40,835 nucleotides of DNA from contig NZ_JADMJL010000026.1 in the NCBI RefSeq assembly GCF_018780585.1, forward strand, positions 1-40,835, written 5' to 3'. The notes beneath the pieces were generated by a model. The model searched no databases and was not told the DNA's origin. It worked only from the letters and a program-made list of their open reading frames with translations. This stretch comes from Methyloversatilis discipulorum (lineage in GTDB: Bacteria > Pseudomonadota > Gammaproteobacteria > Burkholderiales > Rhodocyclaceae). Position 1 is the first letter of the stretch, and each line of letters begins with the position of its first letter. Shown here one piece after another: positions 1-8,040 of the stretch. A program made the translations under genes and the position numbers.

Positions 1-35
1 CCCGAGGTGCCCCTCGGGAGGTAAAGACAATACAA

Positions 36-500
36 GGAGCGGCCTTGGCCGCGACGCGGCCGTCGCGGTCCGCAGGCTTCGATACAGGTGGCTGTCGGGG
101 TCAGAAGACCCCTCCCACAGAATCCGGGCGCCGGCCGTGGATCGGGCGCTCACCCTGTAGGAGCAGCCTTGGCCGCGACGCGGCCGTCGCGGTCCGCAGG
201 CTTCGATACAGGTGGCCGTCGGGGTCAGAAGACCCCTCCCACAGAATCCGGGCGCCGGCCGTGGATCGGGCGCTCACCCTGTAGGAGCAGCCTTGGCCGC
301 GACGCGGCCGTCGCGGTCTGCCGGCTTCGATCGAGGCTGCCGTCGGGGTCAGAAGACCCCTCCCACAGAATCCGGGCCCCGGCCGTGGGTCGGGCGCTCA
401 TCCTGTAGGAGCGGCCTTGGCCGCGACGCGGCCGTCGTCGTCCGCCGGCTTCGATCGAGGCTGCTGTCGGGGTCAGAAGGCCCCTCCCACAGATTCGTCG
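36..500. repeat. 124-bp tandem repeat array (about 3.7 copies)
   Basis: The motif GGAGC(A/G)GCCTTGGCCGCG starts at 36, 160, 284 and 408, an exact 124-bp period. Each unit pairs a REP-like element (GGAGCGGCCTTGGCCGCGAC) with an inverted-type partner (GTCGGGGTCAGAAGACCCC followed by TCCCACA). The units differ by scattered substitutions and the last is cut off near 500. Single copies of the same element family lie at 3988-4075, 4118-4207 and 13430-13562, so this looks like a locally amplified REP doublet. The short open frames across it share one repeat-encoded peptide and are not genes. No other feature is seen in 1-532. Confidence 0.93.
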
Positions 501-532
501 CTCCGACTACGCGTCAGGCGCCGTCCCGGGTT

Positions 533-1303
533 TCAGCCGCCCAGCGCGCCCAGCTCCACGGCGTTGGCGGCAAGCAGGGCCGGTAGCGTGTCGGAGGCGA
601 GCACGCCGTATTCGCGCACCCGCGCGGCGCCGATCGGGTCGCCCGCGAGCGCTTGCGTGGCCGGGTGCACCATTACCGCGTCGCCGTCGGCGGCGTTGCC
701 CAGCCAGCCGGAAAGTCGCTGACGGTAGCCGGTGGCGTCGCCGTCGAAACCATAGGCGCCGAGCAGGCGCGGCATCGCACGGATGCGCGCGGTGAAGGCG
801 AGGCGCTCCAGTGCGGCGGCGCCGAGTGCGGCGATGAACAACGGCTTGGCGCCGTCGCCGATGCGCGCGCCGCTGATGCGCAGCCAGGGCAGGCGGCCGG
901 CGTAGCGCGCGACCAGCACCTCGATCAGCGCGTCGCGGATCTGCGGCAGCTGGTGCACGTGCTGGTGGCCGTCCACATAGGCCGGCGCACGGCCGGTGGC
1001 GTCCTCGAACAGTGCGCACTGGGTGGCGATTTCGTCGCGCAGTGCGGACGCATCGAGCCGGTGCGCGAGGCTGGCGCCGATCAGCGGCCACAGGCCGCGG
1101 CGCAGCGGGCTGAATTCGGTGAAGTCGAGGTGCAGGCCGAAGCTGCCCGCGGCACCGATGCGCGACGCCGCCGCCGGCCAGCCCGGCGCGCGCGTCATGC
1201 AGCCGGCACCGGACAGCCGGCCGTCCGCCATCAGCGCCAGGATGGCGTCGTCGACCGCGGCGTTGTAGCCGTAGTCGTCGGCGGTGAGAAACACCGTTTT
1301 CAC
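533..1303 (-). CDS. YdjC/ChbG/HpnK-family carbohydrate deacetylase
   Basis: 256 aa. The start is a GTG that overlaps the stop of the GtrA gene as GTGA; the longer open frame upstream runs back through GtrA and is not coding. The N-terminus has the metal-binding TADDYG motif (about residues 6-11), followed by GLHLDFTE and DGHQHVHQLP, which supply the Asp and His ligands typical of this deacetylase family. Members remove acetyl groups from N-acetylated sugars, and HpnK members accompany hopanoid glycolipid genes. It is the last gene of a three-gene operon with a GtrA-like membrane protein and a polyprenyl-phosphate-type glycosyltransferase, so a role in deacetylating a transferred lipid-linked or surface sugar is inferred. 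No hopanoid cyclase is visible here, so the HpnK assignment is only a possibility. Confidence 0.82.
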   Translation of the reverse strand: MKTVFLTADDYGYNAAVDDAILALMADGRLSGAGCMTRAPGWPAAASRIGAAGSFGLHLDFTEFSPLRRGLWPLIGASLAHRLDASALRDEIATQCALFEDATGRAPAYVDGHQHVHQLPQIRDALIEVLVARYAGRLPWLRISGARIGDGAKPLFIAALGAAALERLAFTARIRAMPRLLGAYGFDGDATGYRQRLSGWLGNAADGDAVMVHPATQALAGDPIGAARVREYGVLASDTLPALLAANAVELGALGG

Positions 1304-1683
1304 GCCGGGGAGTGCGCGAACGCCCAGTAGCGGCCGAGCAGCCAGGTGCTCAGCGCGACGAACACCAGCACGATGGCCAGCGCGACCCACAGCGGCAGCG
1401 GCGTGAAGCGCAGCAGTGCGGCGAGCATCAGCTGGTTGCCGACGAAGGCGGTACAGGACACCGCCAGCAACCGCGGCAGCGCCTGCCGGTGCGGCGCCTG
1501 CGTGCCGGCGAAGGACAGATTGCGGTGGCCGAGGTAGCTCACCGGGAAGGCGCACACGAAGCCGACCAGATTGGACCAGGCGGGGTCGATGCCGGTCGCC
1601 CAGTCCACGCCCAGCGTGACCAGATAGTGTGTCGCCGCCGCGCAGCCGCCAACGATTAGGAACAGCAGTACCGACGCCCGCAT
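1300..1683 (-). CDS. GtrA-like small membrane protein (putative flippase)
   Basis: 127 aa with four hydrophobic segments spanning nearly the whole length, including VLLFLIVGGCAAATHYLV at the start and LWVALAIVLVFVALSTWLLG near the end. The motif SYLGHRNLSF is characteristic of the GtrA/DPMS3 family, which is thought to move undecaprenyl-phosphate-linked sugars across the inner membrane or to anchor partner glycosyltransferases. The ATG overlaps the glycosyltransferase stop by one base and the TGA overlaps the next start, so the three genes are probably translationally coupled. The pairing of GT2 with GtrA is a common arrangement and supports both calls. Confidence 0.85.
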   Translation of the reverse strand: MRASVLLFLIVGGCAAATHYLVTLGVDWATGIDPAWSNLVGFVCAFPVSYLGHRNLSFAGTQAPHRQALPRLLAVSCTAFVGNQLMLAALLRFTPLPLWVALAIVLVFVALSTWLLGRYWAFAHSPA

Positions 1684-2663
1684 CAGCGCTCGTCCCCGCT
1701 GCGCACGATCTCGGCAACCACATAGGGGGGCCGGCCTTTCACCTCCTCGTACACGCGGGCGAGGTATTCGCCGAGGACGCCGATGAACAGCAACTGCACG
1801 CCGGAGAAGAACATGATGCTCACCACCACGGTCGGCCAGCCCGGCACGTCGACGCCGAGCAGCATCTTCTCGACCACGATGTACAGGCCGTAGGCGAACG
1901 CGATCGACGACAGCAGCAGCCCGATCAGGCTGGCCATGCGCAGCGGCAGCACGGAAAAGCTGGTCAGCCCGGTCCACGCCAGACGCATCAGGTTGAGCCG
2001 GTTGAAGGAGGTTTCGCCGGCGGCGCGCGGCAGCGGCGTGTAGGGAATGCCGATCGAGCGGAAACCGACCCAGGCGTACATGCCCTTCATGAAGCGCTGG
2101 CGTTCGGGCAGCGCGAGCAGGGCGTCGACCACGCGGCGGTCCATCAGCCGGAAGTCGCCGGCATTCGGCGGAATGTCCAGCCGGCCACCCATATTCATCA
2201 TGCGGTAGAACAGTTTTGAACCGATCTGGTTGAACAGCCCTTGCTGCGCGCGGTCGGCGCGCACCGCATAGACCATGTCCCAGCCCTCGCGCCAGTGCGT
2301 CAGCATGGTTCCGAGCAGGTCGGCCGAGTGCTGGCCGTCGGCGTCCATGCACACCACCACGTCGCCGCGCGCGTGCTGCAGGCCGGCCGAGATCGCGGCC
2401 TCCTTGCCGAAATTGCGCGAGAAGCGCACCAGCGTCACCGGCAGACGCTGTGTGCAGTCGGCGGCGATCTGCGCGGTGGCGTCGCGGCTGCCGTCGTCGA
2501 CGACGACGATTTCATAGTGCGGCACCAGCGCGGCCAGGTGGCGCGAAATCATGTCCAGCGTGCTGGCGAGCGCGCCGGCCTCGTTATAGGCCGGCACCAC
2601 GACGCTGAGCGTGGGCGGCGTGACACGCGCGGAAGAGAGCGGCAGTGGGGTGGTCTGGTTCAT
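1683..2663 (-). CDS. Family 2 glycosyltransferase, GtrB/ArnC/DPM1 type
   Basis: 326 aa. The catalytic GT-A domain occupies roughly residues 18-240, with LSVVVPAYNEAGAL at its start, VVVDDGSRD, and the DXD-type MDADGQH. Two C-terminal transmembrane helices follow (around 245-270 and 280-305), as in polyprenyl-phosphate mannosyl/glucosyltransferases such as GtrB, ArnC and YfdH. It probably moves a sugar from a nucleotide donor to polyprenyl phosphate at the inner membrane; the sugar cannot be read from sequence. It is the first gene of the operon with GtrA and the deacetylase. The ATG is the first in frame. Confidence 0.9.
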   Translation of the reverse strand: MNQTTPLPLSSARVTPPTLSVVVPAYNEAGALASTLDMISRHLAALVPHYEIVVVDDGSRDATAQIAADCTQRLPVTLVRFSRNFGKEAAISAGLQHARGDVVVCMDADGQHSADLLGTMLTHWREGWDMVYAVRADRAQQGLFNQIGSKLFYRMMNMGGRLDIPPNAGDFRLMDRRVVDALLALPERQRFMKGMYAWVGFRSIGIPYTPLPRAAGETSFNRLNLMRLAWTGLTSFSVLPLRMASLIGLLLSSIAFAYGLYIVVEKMLLGVDVPGWPTVVVSIMFFSGVQLLFIGVLGEYLARVYEEVKGRPPYVVAEIVRSGDER

Positions 2664-2798
2664 CGTGGTGTGGGCGTTCCGGCGGCCACCGACTGCCGGT
2701 GTGCAGAGCGGCCGGGCGCCGGAAACGGCGTGCAGTGTATCGGTTGAGGTGGCTGTCGGTGCGCTTTACAGCATGGGTGCGAATCGTTCGCGCACACA

Positions 2799-2813
2799 TT
2801 GTGACAATCACAA
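2799..2813. promoter_or_regulatory. Inverted repeat TTGTGA-CAA-TCACAA
   Basis: A perfect 6+3+6 palindrome lies 30 bp upstream of a sigma-54 site in the region before the PEP-CTERM gene. A second palindrome, GCGAA-TCG-TTCGC, lies at 2779-2791. Either could be an enhancer-binding-protein site; the protein is not identified. Confidence 0.45.
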
Positions 2814-2843
2814 GACATTGACGCGAAAGCATTTCCGGGTTTC

Positions 2844-2859
2844 TGGCACAGCGGTTGCT
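2844..2859 (+). promoter_or_regulatory. Sigma-54 (RpoN) -24/-12 promoter
   Basis: TGGCACAGCGGTTGCT is a full match to the RpoN consensus TGGCAC-N5-TTGCW. Transcription would start near 2870, giving a leader of about 84 nt before the PEP-CTERM start codon at 2954. RpoN together with the PrsK/PrsR two-component system is known to control PEP-CTERM genes in related bacteria, which fits the gene it precedes. Confidence 0.85.
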
Positions 2860-2953
2860 GAAAGCGCCGTCACGCGCCGAACGGCGCCCATGCAGGCCGG
2901 AAACGCCCGAGCGCATCTGCCTGCCGACACGACAACATTAAACGAGACAAGCG

Positions 2954-3793
2954 ATGACCTTCCCGACTCATTTCCTGAATCTGATCGCACGCGGTGCCGC
3001 GGCTCTGTCACTGGCGCTTGTTGCGTCGCATGCCGGCGCAGCCGTGATTGCCCAGGACGGCTTCCAGTCCTACTCGACCGGCGCGCTGAACGGCGCCAAC
3101 GGCGGCTCGGGCTGGGGCGGCGCGTGGAGCGCGACCGGCAACGCCAACGTCGTCGATCCGGCCGCCAACCTGTCCGGCAATCGTGCGCTGGCCCTGACCG
3201 GCAATGCAAGCAACGCCGCCGTGCGCACGCTGGCTTCGTCCTTCAGCGGCGACAGCCTGTTCGTGAGCTTCCTGCTGCAGGCCGACCGCGGCAGCTCGAT
3301 CGACCGCAACGACTTCATGGGCCTGTGGCTGGATCTGGGCACCAACAACGGCGGCAGCAATCGCCCGAACATCGGCATCAAGGGCAATCAGGACAGCAGC
3401 AGCGCCACCAACGACATCTTCGCCCGCACCACGGGCACCAATGGCAGCTATGCGCCGGACAGCAATCTCGACGTGCTCGACACCTATCTCGTCGTCGGCC
3501 ACCTGTACCGCAATGCGGCTGGCAACTACACGAACTTCGACCTGTGGCTGAACCCGACCGTCGACGACTTCCTGTCGCCGGACGCGAGCTTCACCGGCAA
3601 CGCCGGCATTTCGGCGATCGATCGCGTGGGCATCCGTCTCGCCAACCTCGACAGCGGCGACCGCATCCTGATCGACAACCTGCGGCTGTCGACCACCTTC
3701 CAAGAAGCGACGGCCATCCCGGAGCCGGGCGTGCTCGGCCTGCTGGGCCTTGGCCTGGCCGGTCTGGCGTTCGCGCGCCGTCGCAACACCTGA
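2954..3793 (+). CDS. PEP-CTERM sorting-domain exported protein
   Basis: 279 aa. An N-terminal signal peptide (hydrophobic AAALSLALVASHAGA, cleavage near residue 30) is followed by a Ser/Asn/Gly-rich, cysteine-free body. The C-terminus has the tripartite sorting signal: IPEPG, a hydrophobic helix (VLGLLGLGLAGLAF) and an ARRR cluster. Such proteins are processed by an exosortase (EpsH/XrtA-type) and displayed or released with extracellular polysaccharide, often affecting floc formation. The exosortase is not in this window. A consensus sigma-54 promoter lies upstream and an intrinsic terminator directly follows, so the gene is a single transcription unit. The body may be a lectin-like beta sandwich, but no specific domain was recognised. 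Confidence 0.9.
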   Translation: MTFPTHFLNLIARGAAALSLALVASHAGAAVIAQDGFQSYSTGALNGANGGSGWGGAWSATGNANVVDPAANLSGNRALALTGNASNAAVRTLASSFSGDSLFVSFLLQADRGSSIDRNDFMGLWLDLGTNNGGSNRPNIGIKGNQDSSSATNDIFARTTGTNGSYAPDSNLDVLDTYLVVGHLYRNAAGNYTNFDLWLNPTVDDFLSPDASFTGNAGISAIDRVGIRLANLDSGDRILIDNLRLSTTFQEATAIPEPGVLGLLGLGLAGLAFARRRNT

Positions 3794-3814
3794 GCGCTCC
3801 GGCGCTCGCTTCAG

Positions 3815-3839
3815 GGGGCTGCCGAGGCAGCCCCTTTTT
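3815..3839 (+). terminator. Intrinsic terminator after PEP-CTERM gene
   Basis: GGGGCTGC and GCAGCCCC form an 8-bp stem with a CGAG loop, followed by TTTTT. It lies 22 bases past the stop codon at 3793. Confidence 0.9.
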
Positions 3840-3987
3840 CGTTCACGCACGGGCCGCGGCGCAGCAAGGGCGGTGTCCTGATTCCGGCTTTGGCGGGCGA
3901 TTCGAGGCGGCGCGATCTCGGTGCTCGTGTCGCTCTCGCAGGGAGATGTGCGCCAGACCTCCGCCGGCGGGGCCGGAACGCGGGTTC

Positions 3988-4207
3988 TGTGGGAGGGGTC
4001 TTCTGACCCCGACCGCGGCTTGTATCGAAGCCAGCGATCTGCAGCGGCCGTGTCGCGGCCAAAGCCGCTCCCACAGAGGTTGCGTCTGACCCGCGGCCCG
4101 AGCTAGAGCCGGAGCTTTGTGGGAGGGGTCTTCTGACCCCGACAGCGGCTTGTATCGGAGCCGGCGGACTGCGGCGGCCGTGTCGCGGTCGGAAGACCGC
4201 TCCTACC
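3988..4207. repeat. Two dispersed REP/BIME-type repeats
   Basis: Copies at 3988-4075 and 4118-4207 each begin TGTGGGAGGGGTCTTCTGAC, carry GCGGCTTGTATCG in the middle, and end with an inverted-type TCGCGGCC...CCGCTCC arm. They are the same family, in opposite orientation, as the 124-bp tandem units at the window start. They fill the space between the convergent PEP-CTERM and hemoglobin genes; no gene is seen in 3840-4245. Confidence 0.85.
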
Positions 4208-4245
4208 GCGGGCTTCGGGCCCCCGGAGCAGGGTCCGCTGCGCGG

Positions 4246-4650
4246 TCAGTCGCGGTTCTTCAGCGCCTCGGCGGCGCGGGTGAAGTGCTGCATCAGCCGC
4301 ACACCGACGTCGGTCGGGATGCCCGTTGCCTCGATCGCATGCACCATGCAGCGCAGCCAGGACACGACTTCCGCCTGGCCGATGGCGACGTGCGCATGCA
4401 TCTGCCGCAGATTCGAGTGGCCCATGCGTTCGGCGTAGTAGCGTGGGCCGCCGAGGAAGCCGCACAGGAACTCGAACTGCGCCTCGCGCAGGTGGGCGAC
4501 GCCGAAACCTTCCTGGTGCAGCTTGTGTACCGGCTCACCGTCCGGGTGGGTTTCGACGATGTCGTAGAAGGCATTGACCAGCCGGCGCAGCGGCTCTTCG
4601 CCGCCGATCTGCTGGAACATGCTCGGCGGCTTCATCGACGGGGCGTTCAT
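4246..4650 (-). CDS. Truncated hemoglobin, group II-like
   Basis: 134 aa, the usual size of a 2-on-2 globin. The start is the ATG preceded by GGGAAGAAG; the longer frame upstream is unlike protein. It begins with FQQIGGEEPLRRLVNAFYD, the helix A/B segment of truncated hemoglobins. GGPRYYAERMGHSNLRQMHAH covers helices E-F, with the proximal heme His in LRQMHAHVAIG, and WLRCMVHA is helix G. The family binds O2, NO or peroxide in the cytosol; the exact role is unknown. It stands alone, convergent with the repeat region and downstream of an ABC exporter in the same direction with a gap of about 190 bp. Confidence 0.88.
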   Translation of the reverse strand: MNAPSMKPPSMFQQIGGEEPLRRLVNAFYDIVETHPDGEPVHKLHQEGFGVAHLREAQFEFLCGFLGGPRYYAERMGHSNLRQMHAHVAIGQAEVVSWLRCMVHAIEATGIPTDVGVRLMQHFTRAAEALKNRD

Positions 4651-4842
4651 CTTCTTCCCATGTACGGATGTTGTTGCGGGTCGTGGGCGCAGCGTCGCGA
4701 AGCACCGCGTTGCCGCATGGAGGTCAGTGCAGTTTTCCCTCTGACGGCACAGTCGGAACACCGCGCCCACGGACCGAAGGATTGCGCCGCGGCGGTGCCG
4801 GCGCAATACCGCATAGGGGGTAGTCGGCGCTGTCCACAGGAA

Positions 4843-6552
4843 CTATGCCGGCGCCGGAGCATGCGCATGGAATGCACCGTCACCGGTCAGGCGGCCAGCG
4901 TCCATCGTCAGCACGCGGCCCATGCGCTCGAAGGCGCGCGGGCGGTGCGCGATCAGGATGACGGTGCGTCCGGGCGCGTGCTCGCTCATCAGCGCGTCGA
5001 TCACGCGCGCCTCGGTGTCGGCGTCGAGTGCCGACGTCGCCTCGTCCAGCAGCAGCACCGGTGCGTCGCGCAGCACCGCGCGCGCGATGCCGACGCGCTG
5101 TCGCTGGCCGCCGGACAGGCTGTGCCCCTTCTCGCCGACCGGGCTGTCCAGGCCCTCGGGCAGCAGCGCGATCACGTCGTCGAGCTGGGCGATGCGGCAG
5201 GCGCGCAGCACGTCCACCATGCTCACCTCGCGGCCCAGCGTCAGGTTCTCCAGCAGCGACAGGCTGAACAGTTCGGTTTCCTGCGGCACCACCGCGATCT
5301 GGTGCAGCAGCGCCTCGTGCCGGATGTCAGCCAGCGGCACGCCATCGACAGTGAGGCGGCCCGATTCCGGCGGGTAGAGCGCCAGCAGCAGCTTCACCAG
5401 CGTGCTCTTGCCCGAACCCGAGCGCCCGGCGATGCCGACGTGCTCGCCGCGCGCGATGCGGAAGTCCAGCGGCCCGAGCACGCGACGGCCGTCGTGCGCG
5501 AAGGTGAGTGCTTCCGCCTGCAGCGCGCGCCAGTCGGCCGGCCAGTCCTGCGTGCCGTGCTGGCTGGGCTGCGGCGCGAAGAGCGGCATCATGCGGCCGA
5601 GGTTCGAGGTGCGTTCGATCATCGTCTGCACGCGGTCGGTCATGTCCATCGACGCTTCGCGCAGCGTGTTGAAGTAGGCGCTGTAGGTGAGCACCAGGCC
5701 GACCGACAGCCCGCCCTCCATCACGCCCCAGGCCACGCCGAAGATGTAGATCGCCCAGGCCAGCGCGGTGTGCAGCTGGAACAGCATCCACTTCGTATTG
5801 GTGAGGCGCAGCCGGCGGTAGGCGAAGTCGCGCGCCGCGCGTTCGCGGTCGGCCACGCGGGCCGTCATGTCGGCGCCTGCGTTCATCGCCTTCACCGACA
5901 GGATGTTGGCCGCGCTTTCGACGAAGCTGCCGCTGGCGTTCTCCATCGACGCGTTGATCTGGTCCGACAGCCGCGCGATGCGGCGGTAGAAATACCACTC
6001 GATGAAGCCGAGCACGCCGCAGTAGTAGAGGAAGAAGAACACCGTCGCCGGATGCAGCAGCATGCAGGCGATCAGCGCGCCGAAGAAGGCGCCGCTGGCG
6101 GTGAGCAGCGCATTAACCAGTTCGCTGGTCCAGTCGCGCACCGCGTCTGCTCCAGTGATCACCCGCTGCGCCTTGTTGCCGGTGCTTTCCTTCTGGTGCC
6201 AGGACAGCGAAAAATCGAGCAGCCGCTCGAAACCCCACACCTTGGCGCGCATGCGCGCATCGATGGCCATGCGCCCGATCACCCGCTTGGTCGACAGCCG
6301 CACCAGCGCCACGCAGGCATGCGCCACGCCCAGCGTGGCCACCAGCGTGTACAGCGGCGTGAGGCTGTCACCGCGCTGCCAGCCGAGCAGGAAATCCGCC
6401 ACCCGCCCGATCAGGTAGGGCGGCAGCATCGGGTAGAACTGCACCACGCCCAGCACGCAGATGAAGAACAGGTAGCGGCGGCGGTCGGCTTCAAGAAAGA
6501 AGGCGATCGCGCGCGGGACGTCGGTCAGACGGAAGGCGGGTGGGGCGGACAT
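4843..6552 (-). CDS. ABC exporter, fused membrane and ATPase domains
   Basis: 569 aa half-transporter. The six-helix exporter membrane domain covers roughly residues 1-315. The nucleotide-binding domain (about 335-560) has Walker A GRSGSGKST, Q-loop VVPQETELF, signature LSGGQRQR, Walker B VLLLDEATSALD and switch LIAHRP, so it should be ATPase-competent. It would function as a dimer exporting a lipid, peptide or drug; the substrate cannot be told. The membrane domain is rich in aromatic and charged residues near WHQKESTGNKAQRV. It has no accessory membrane-fusion gene next to it. A long gap follows on the 5' side before the integron-like insert. Confidence 0.9.
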   Translation of the reverse strand: MSAPPAFRLTDVPRAIAFFLEADRRRYLFFICVLGVVQFYPMLPPYLIGRVADFLLGWQRGDSLTPLYTLVATLGVAHACVALVRLSTKRVIGRMAIDARMRAKVWGFERLLDFSLSWHQKESTGNKAQRVITGADAVRDWTSELVNALLTASGAFFGALIACMLLHPATVFFFLYYCGVLGFIEWYFYRRIARLSDQINASMENASGSFVESAANILSVKAMNAGADMTARVADRERAARDFAYRRLRLTNTKWMLFQLHTALAWAIYIFGVAWGVMEGGLSVGLVLTYSAYFNTLREASMDMTDRVQTMIERTSNLGRMMPLFAPQPSQHGTQDWPADWRALQAEALTFAHDGRRVLGPLDFRIARGEHVGIAGRSGSGKSTLVKLLLALYPPESGRLTVDGVPLADIRHEALLHQIAVVPQETELFSLSLLENLTLGREVSMVDVLRACRIAQLDDVIALLPEGLDSPVGEKGHSLSGGQRQRVGIARAVLRDAPVLLLDEATSALDADTEARVIDALMSEHAPGRTVILIAHRPRAFERMGRVLTMDAGRLTGDGAFHAHAPAPA

Positions 6553-6780
6553 GGCGGGGCGGCGAGGGCGAGCCCACCATTATCGCGGGTCGCTGGGGCG
6601 ATGGCGTACAGCGATCTGCGTCGGTCGAAAGGTCGATTGCCGTGTAACACCGCAGATGAGAGGCTCCGATAAACGGACTGCGGCAGTAACGCGATGAAAA
6701 CAGTAAGGAATCAGCTGCGGTGTCCGCTGGAATATCACGCAGGCTTCTGGAATATCCATCAATTTTGATGTCTACATCAC

Positions 6781-6787
6781 GTTAGGC
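6781..6787 (+). other. Left recombination core GTTAGGC of the cassette array
   Basis: GTTAGGC matches the integron core GTTRRRY and sits 15 bp before the first cassette gene. No paired left core (RYYYAAC) is evident in the 180 bp upstream, so it may be an attI remnant or the right half of a broken attC. The 6553-6780 stretch before it holds no gene I can support. Confidence 0.55.
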
Positions 6788-6802
6788 GTCTGGCGGTTTG
6801 CC

Positions 6803-7327
6803 ATGAAAGTTTCCCTCGAGACTTGGTACATCCTTCGCGATCTCAAGGTTGCTGAAGGTCGCGTGGAGGCCCGATTTGTCCCAGACTACTTCCACGCCGG
6901 GATCGTTGACCCAGTCGTTACCCTCAGTGTAGATGGGCCAGCCAATGCTTCTGAAGCGGAGAAGTTTCTGGGGCGCTTTGTCGAGGAGCCATTGGTGGAC
7001 CTTGAGGTATCGCCTCAGAAGATTGAGCTATGGGCCGAGTACGACGATGTTCCTTCAGCGATCTGCGGGCAATCTGCTGCCTGGGTACGTTCGGCTTACT
7101 TGTCGGAAGATCTGCTTCTCATAATCGGGCAGTTGTCCAGTCAGCTAGACAGCTCGCTCGCTCAAATCGCGGGGCTGCGAAAACACCAGAACGAAGCAGA
7201 GTCCTTTATTGCTGAGTTGCTTCATAGAGCCGAAGCCAAGAAGGCTTTGACCACCCTACCTACGACTGTGATTGATGCGCAGATTCAAGTCCTGGTGAGA
7301 GTTCTTGGAAAACTACGAGACGCCTAA
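6803..7327 (+). CDS. Integron-cassette hypothetical protein
   Basis: 174 aa, not recognised. The N-terminal half looks like a beta-rich domain (MKVSLETWYILRDLKVAEGRV...). The C-terminal 75 residues are helical and Gln/Leu/Ala-rich, likely a coiled coil. Its TAA stop lies inside the left core GCCTAAC of an attC site, and a GTTAGGC core precedes its start, the classic layout of a mobile gene cassette. Base composition is clearly less GC-rich than the flanking genes and codon use is less biased, supporting acquisition by transfer. No function can be assigned. Confidence 0.8.
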   Translation: MKVSLETWYILRDLKVAEGRVEARFVPDYFHAGIVDPVVTLSVDGPANASEAEKFLGRFVEEPLVDLEVSPQKIELWAEYDDVPSAICGQSAAWVRSAYLSEDLLLIIGQLSSQLDSSLAQIAGLRKHQNEAESFIAELLHRAEAKKALTTLPTTVIDAQIQVLVRVLGKLRDA

Positions 7328-7390
7328 CCTGTCGCTCGAGCCGACTCGCGTCGGCAAGCCGCCGCTCGCGGCTCAGCTTCAACGTTAGGT
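7322..7390. other. attC recombination site 1
   Basis: GCCTAAC (7322-7328) and GTTAGGT (7384-7390) are complementary cores (RYYYAAC and GTTRRRY). Inner arms GAGCCG (7338-7343) and CGGCTC (7369-7374) complete the imperfect palindrome, 69 bp overall. This is the size and layout of an integron attC (59-base element). Confidence 0.85.
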
Positions 7391-7396
7391 TTCGCG

Positions 7397-7978
7397 ATGC
7401 ACATGGAGAGCGAAGAAATACTGCCCGAAGACGAGGTACGCGAAGCGTCTGAGATCGCCAGACGCGCGCTCGCGTTATTCGCAGTTGTTGGCCTCGCGTT
7501 AGGCGCGCCCAAGGAGACAACTCTCACGTGGTTACGTGGCGAATCGCTGTGGGATGAGCTTTCACCCGAAGAACTGAAGTTCGTCTCTGCTTTGGAACCG
7601 ACCGAGCGGCAGCGGATTAACGCATCTTGGCGAAGCGAGGCATTGCTCATGCTCCTTTGGTCGATCGGTGTCGTTAAAGAACTTCCGGGCCTGGCAGAGC
7701 AGTGCGATGCGGGAAACTTCCAGAGGGTCTTGCCACCCTTCGCGGATGTGACTGTCAATGAGTTCATTTCATCTGCACAGCGCCGCTCAGATGATGAGTT
7801 GTTCGAAATGGCGAACGAATTGCTGGATTCTCATTGGGAAGCGCGCGATGCTCGCATTAATAAAAAACCTATGCCTGCAAACCTCGATATCGGAATAATT
7901 CAAGAGAGGCATCATGCGATCAACTGGGTCATCGGCTATGACGGCTTACCGTGGGATGAAGTTACCACCGACACCTAA
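7397..7978 (+). CDS. DUF4272 domain protein in integron cassette
   Basis: 193 aa (or 191 from the second ATG at 7403). RRALALFAVVGLALGAP, WLRGESLWDELSPEE, WRSEALLMLLWSIGVV and the C-terminal ERHHAINWVIGYDG with WDEVTTDT are recognisable DUF4272 features; the family has no known activity. The start lies 6 bp after the right core of attC 1, and its TAA falls in the left core ACCTAAC of the next attC, so it is a complete cassette. Like the preceding gene it is lower in GC than the chromosome around it. Cassettes rarely carry promoters, so it may be read from upstream. Confidence 0.85.
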   Translation: MHMESEEILPEDEVREASEIARRALALFAVVGLALGAPKETTLTWLRGESLWDELSPEELKFVSALEPTERQRINASWRSEALLMLLWSIGVVKELPGLAEQCDAGNFQRVLPPFADVTVNEFISSAQRRSDDELFEMANELLDSHWEARDARINKKPMPANLDIGIIQERHHAINWVIGYDGLPWDEVTTDT

Positions 7979-8030
7979 CAATTCATTCCACCGGACCGCC
8001 TCCGGCGGCCGGTGAATTCAAACCTCAGGC
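7973..8030. other. attC recombination site 2 (degenerate right core)
   Basis: The left core ACCTAAC (7973-7979) and inner arms CACCGG (7989-7994) / CCGGTG (8009-8014) with flanking AATTCA repeats are intact. The right core reads CTCAGGC (8024-8030) in place of GTTAGGC, two changes from consensus including the G at the cleavage point. Recombination at this site is probably lost, fixing the downstream genes. Confidence 0.7.
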
Positions 8031-8040
8031 GTTTCAAGCC

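Noticed and set aside
36-500. CRISPR array
   Set aside because: The whole 124-bp unit is repeated with no unique spacers, and no cas genes are nearby.
36-586. Overlapping open frames in the tandem repeats encoding a repeated peptide
   Set aside because: They arise from the 124-bp periodic GC-rich sequence, lack ribosome sites and have no independent codon signal.
533-1723. 396-codon version of the deacetylase
   Set aside because: The first 140 codons lie over the GtrA gene in another frame; the GTG at 1303 starts right at the family N-terminus.
6580-6762. Minus-strand small ORF between the ABC exporter and the cassettes
   Set aside because: It has no ribosome site or recognisable features, and it lies across a likely attI/attC remnant.
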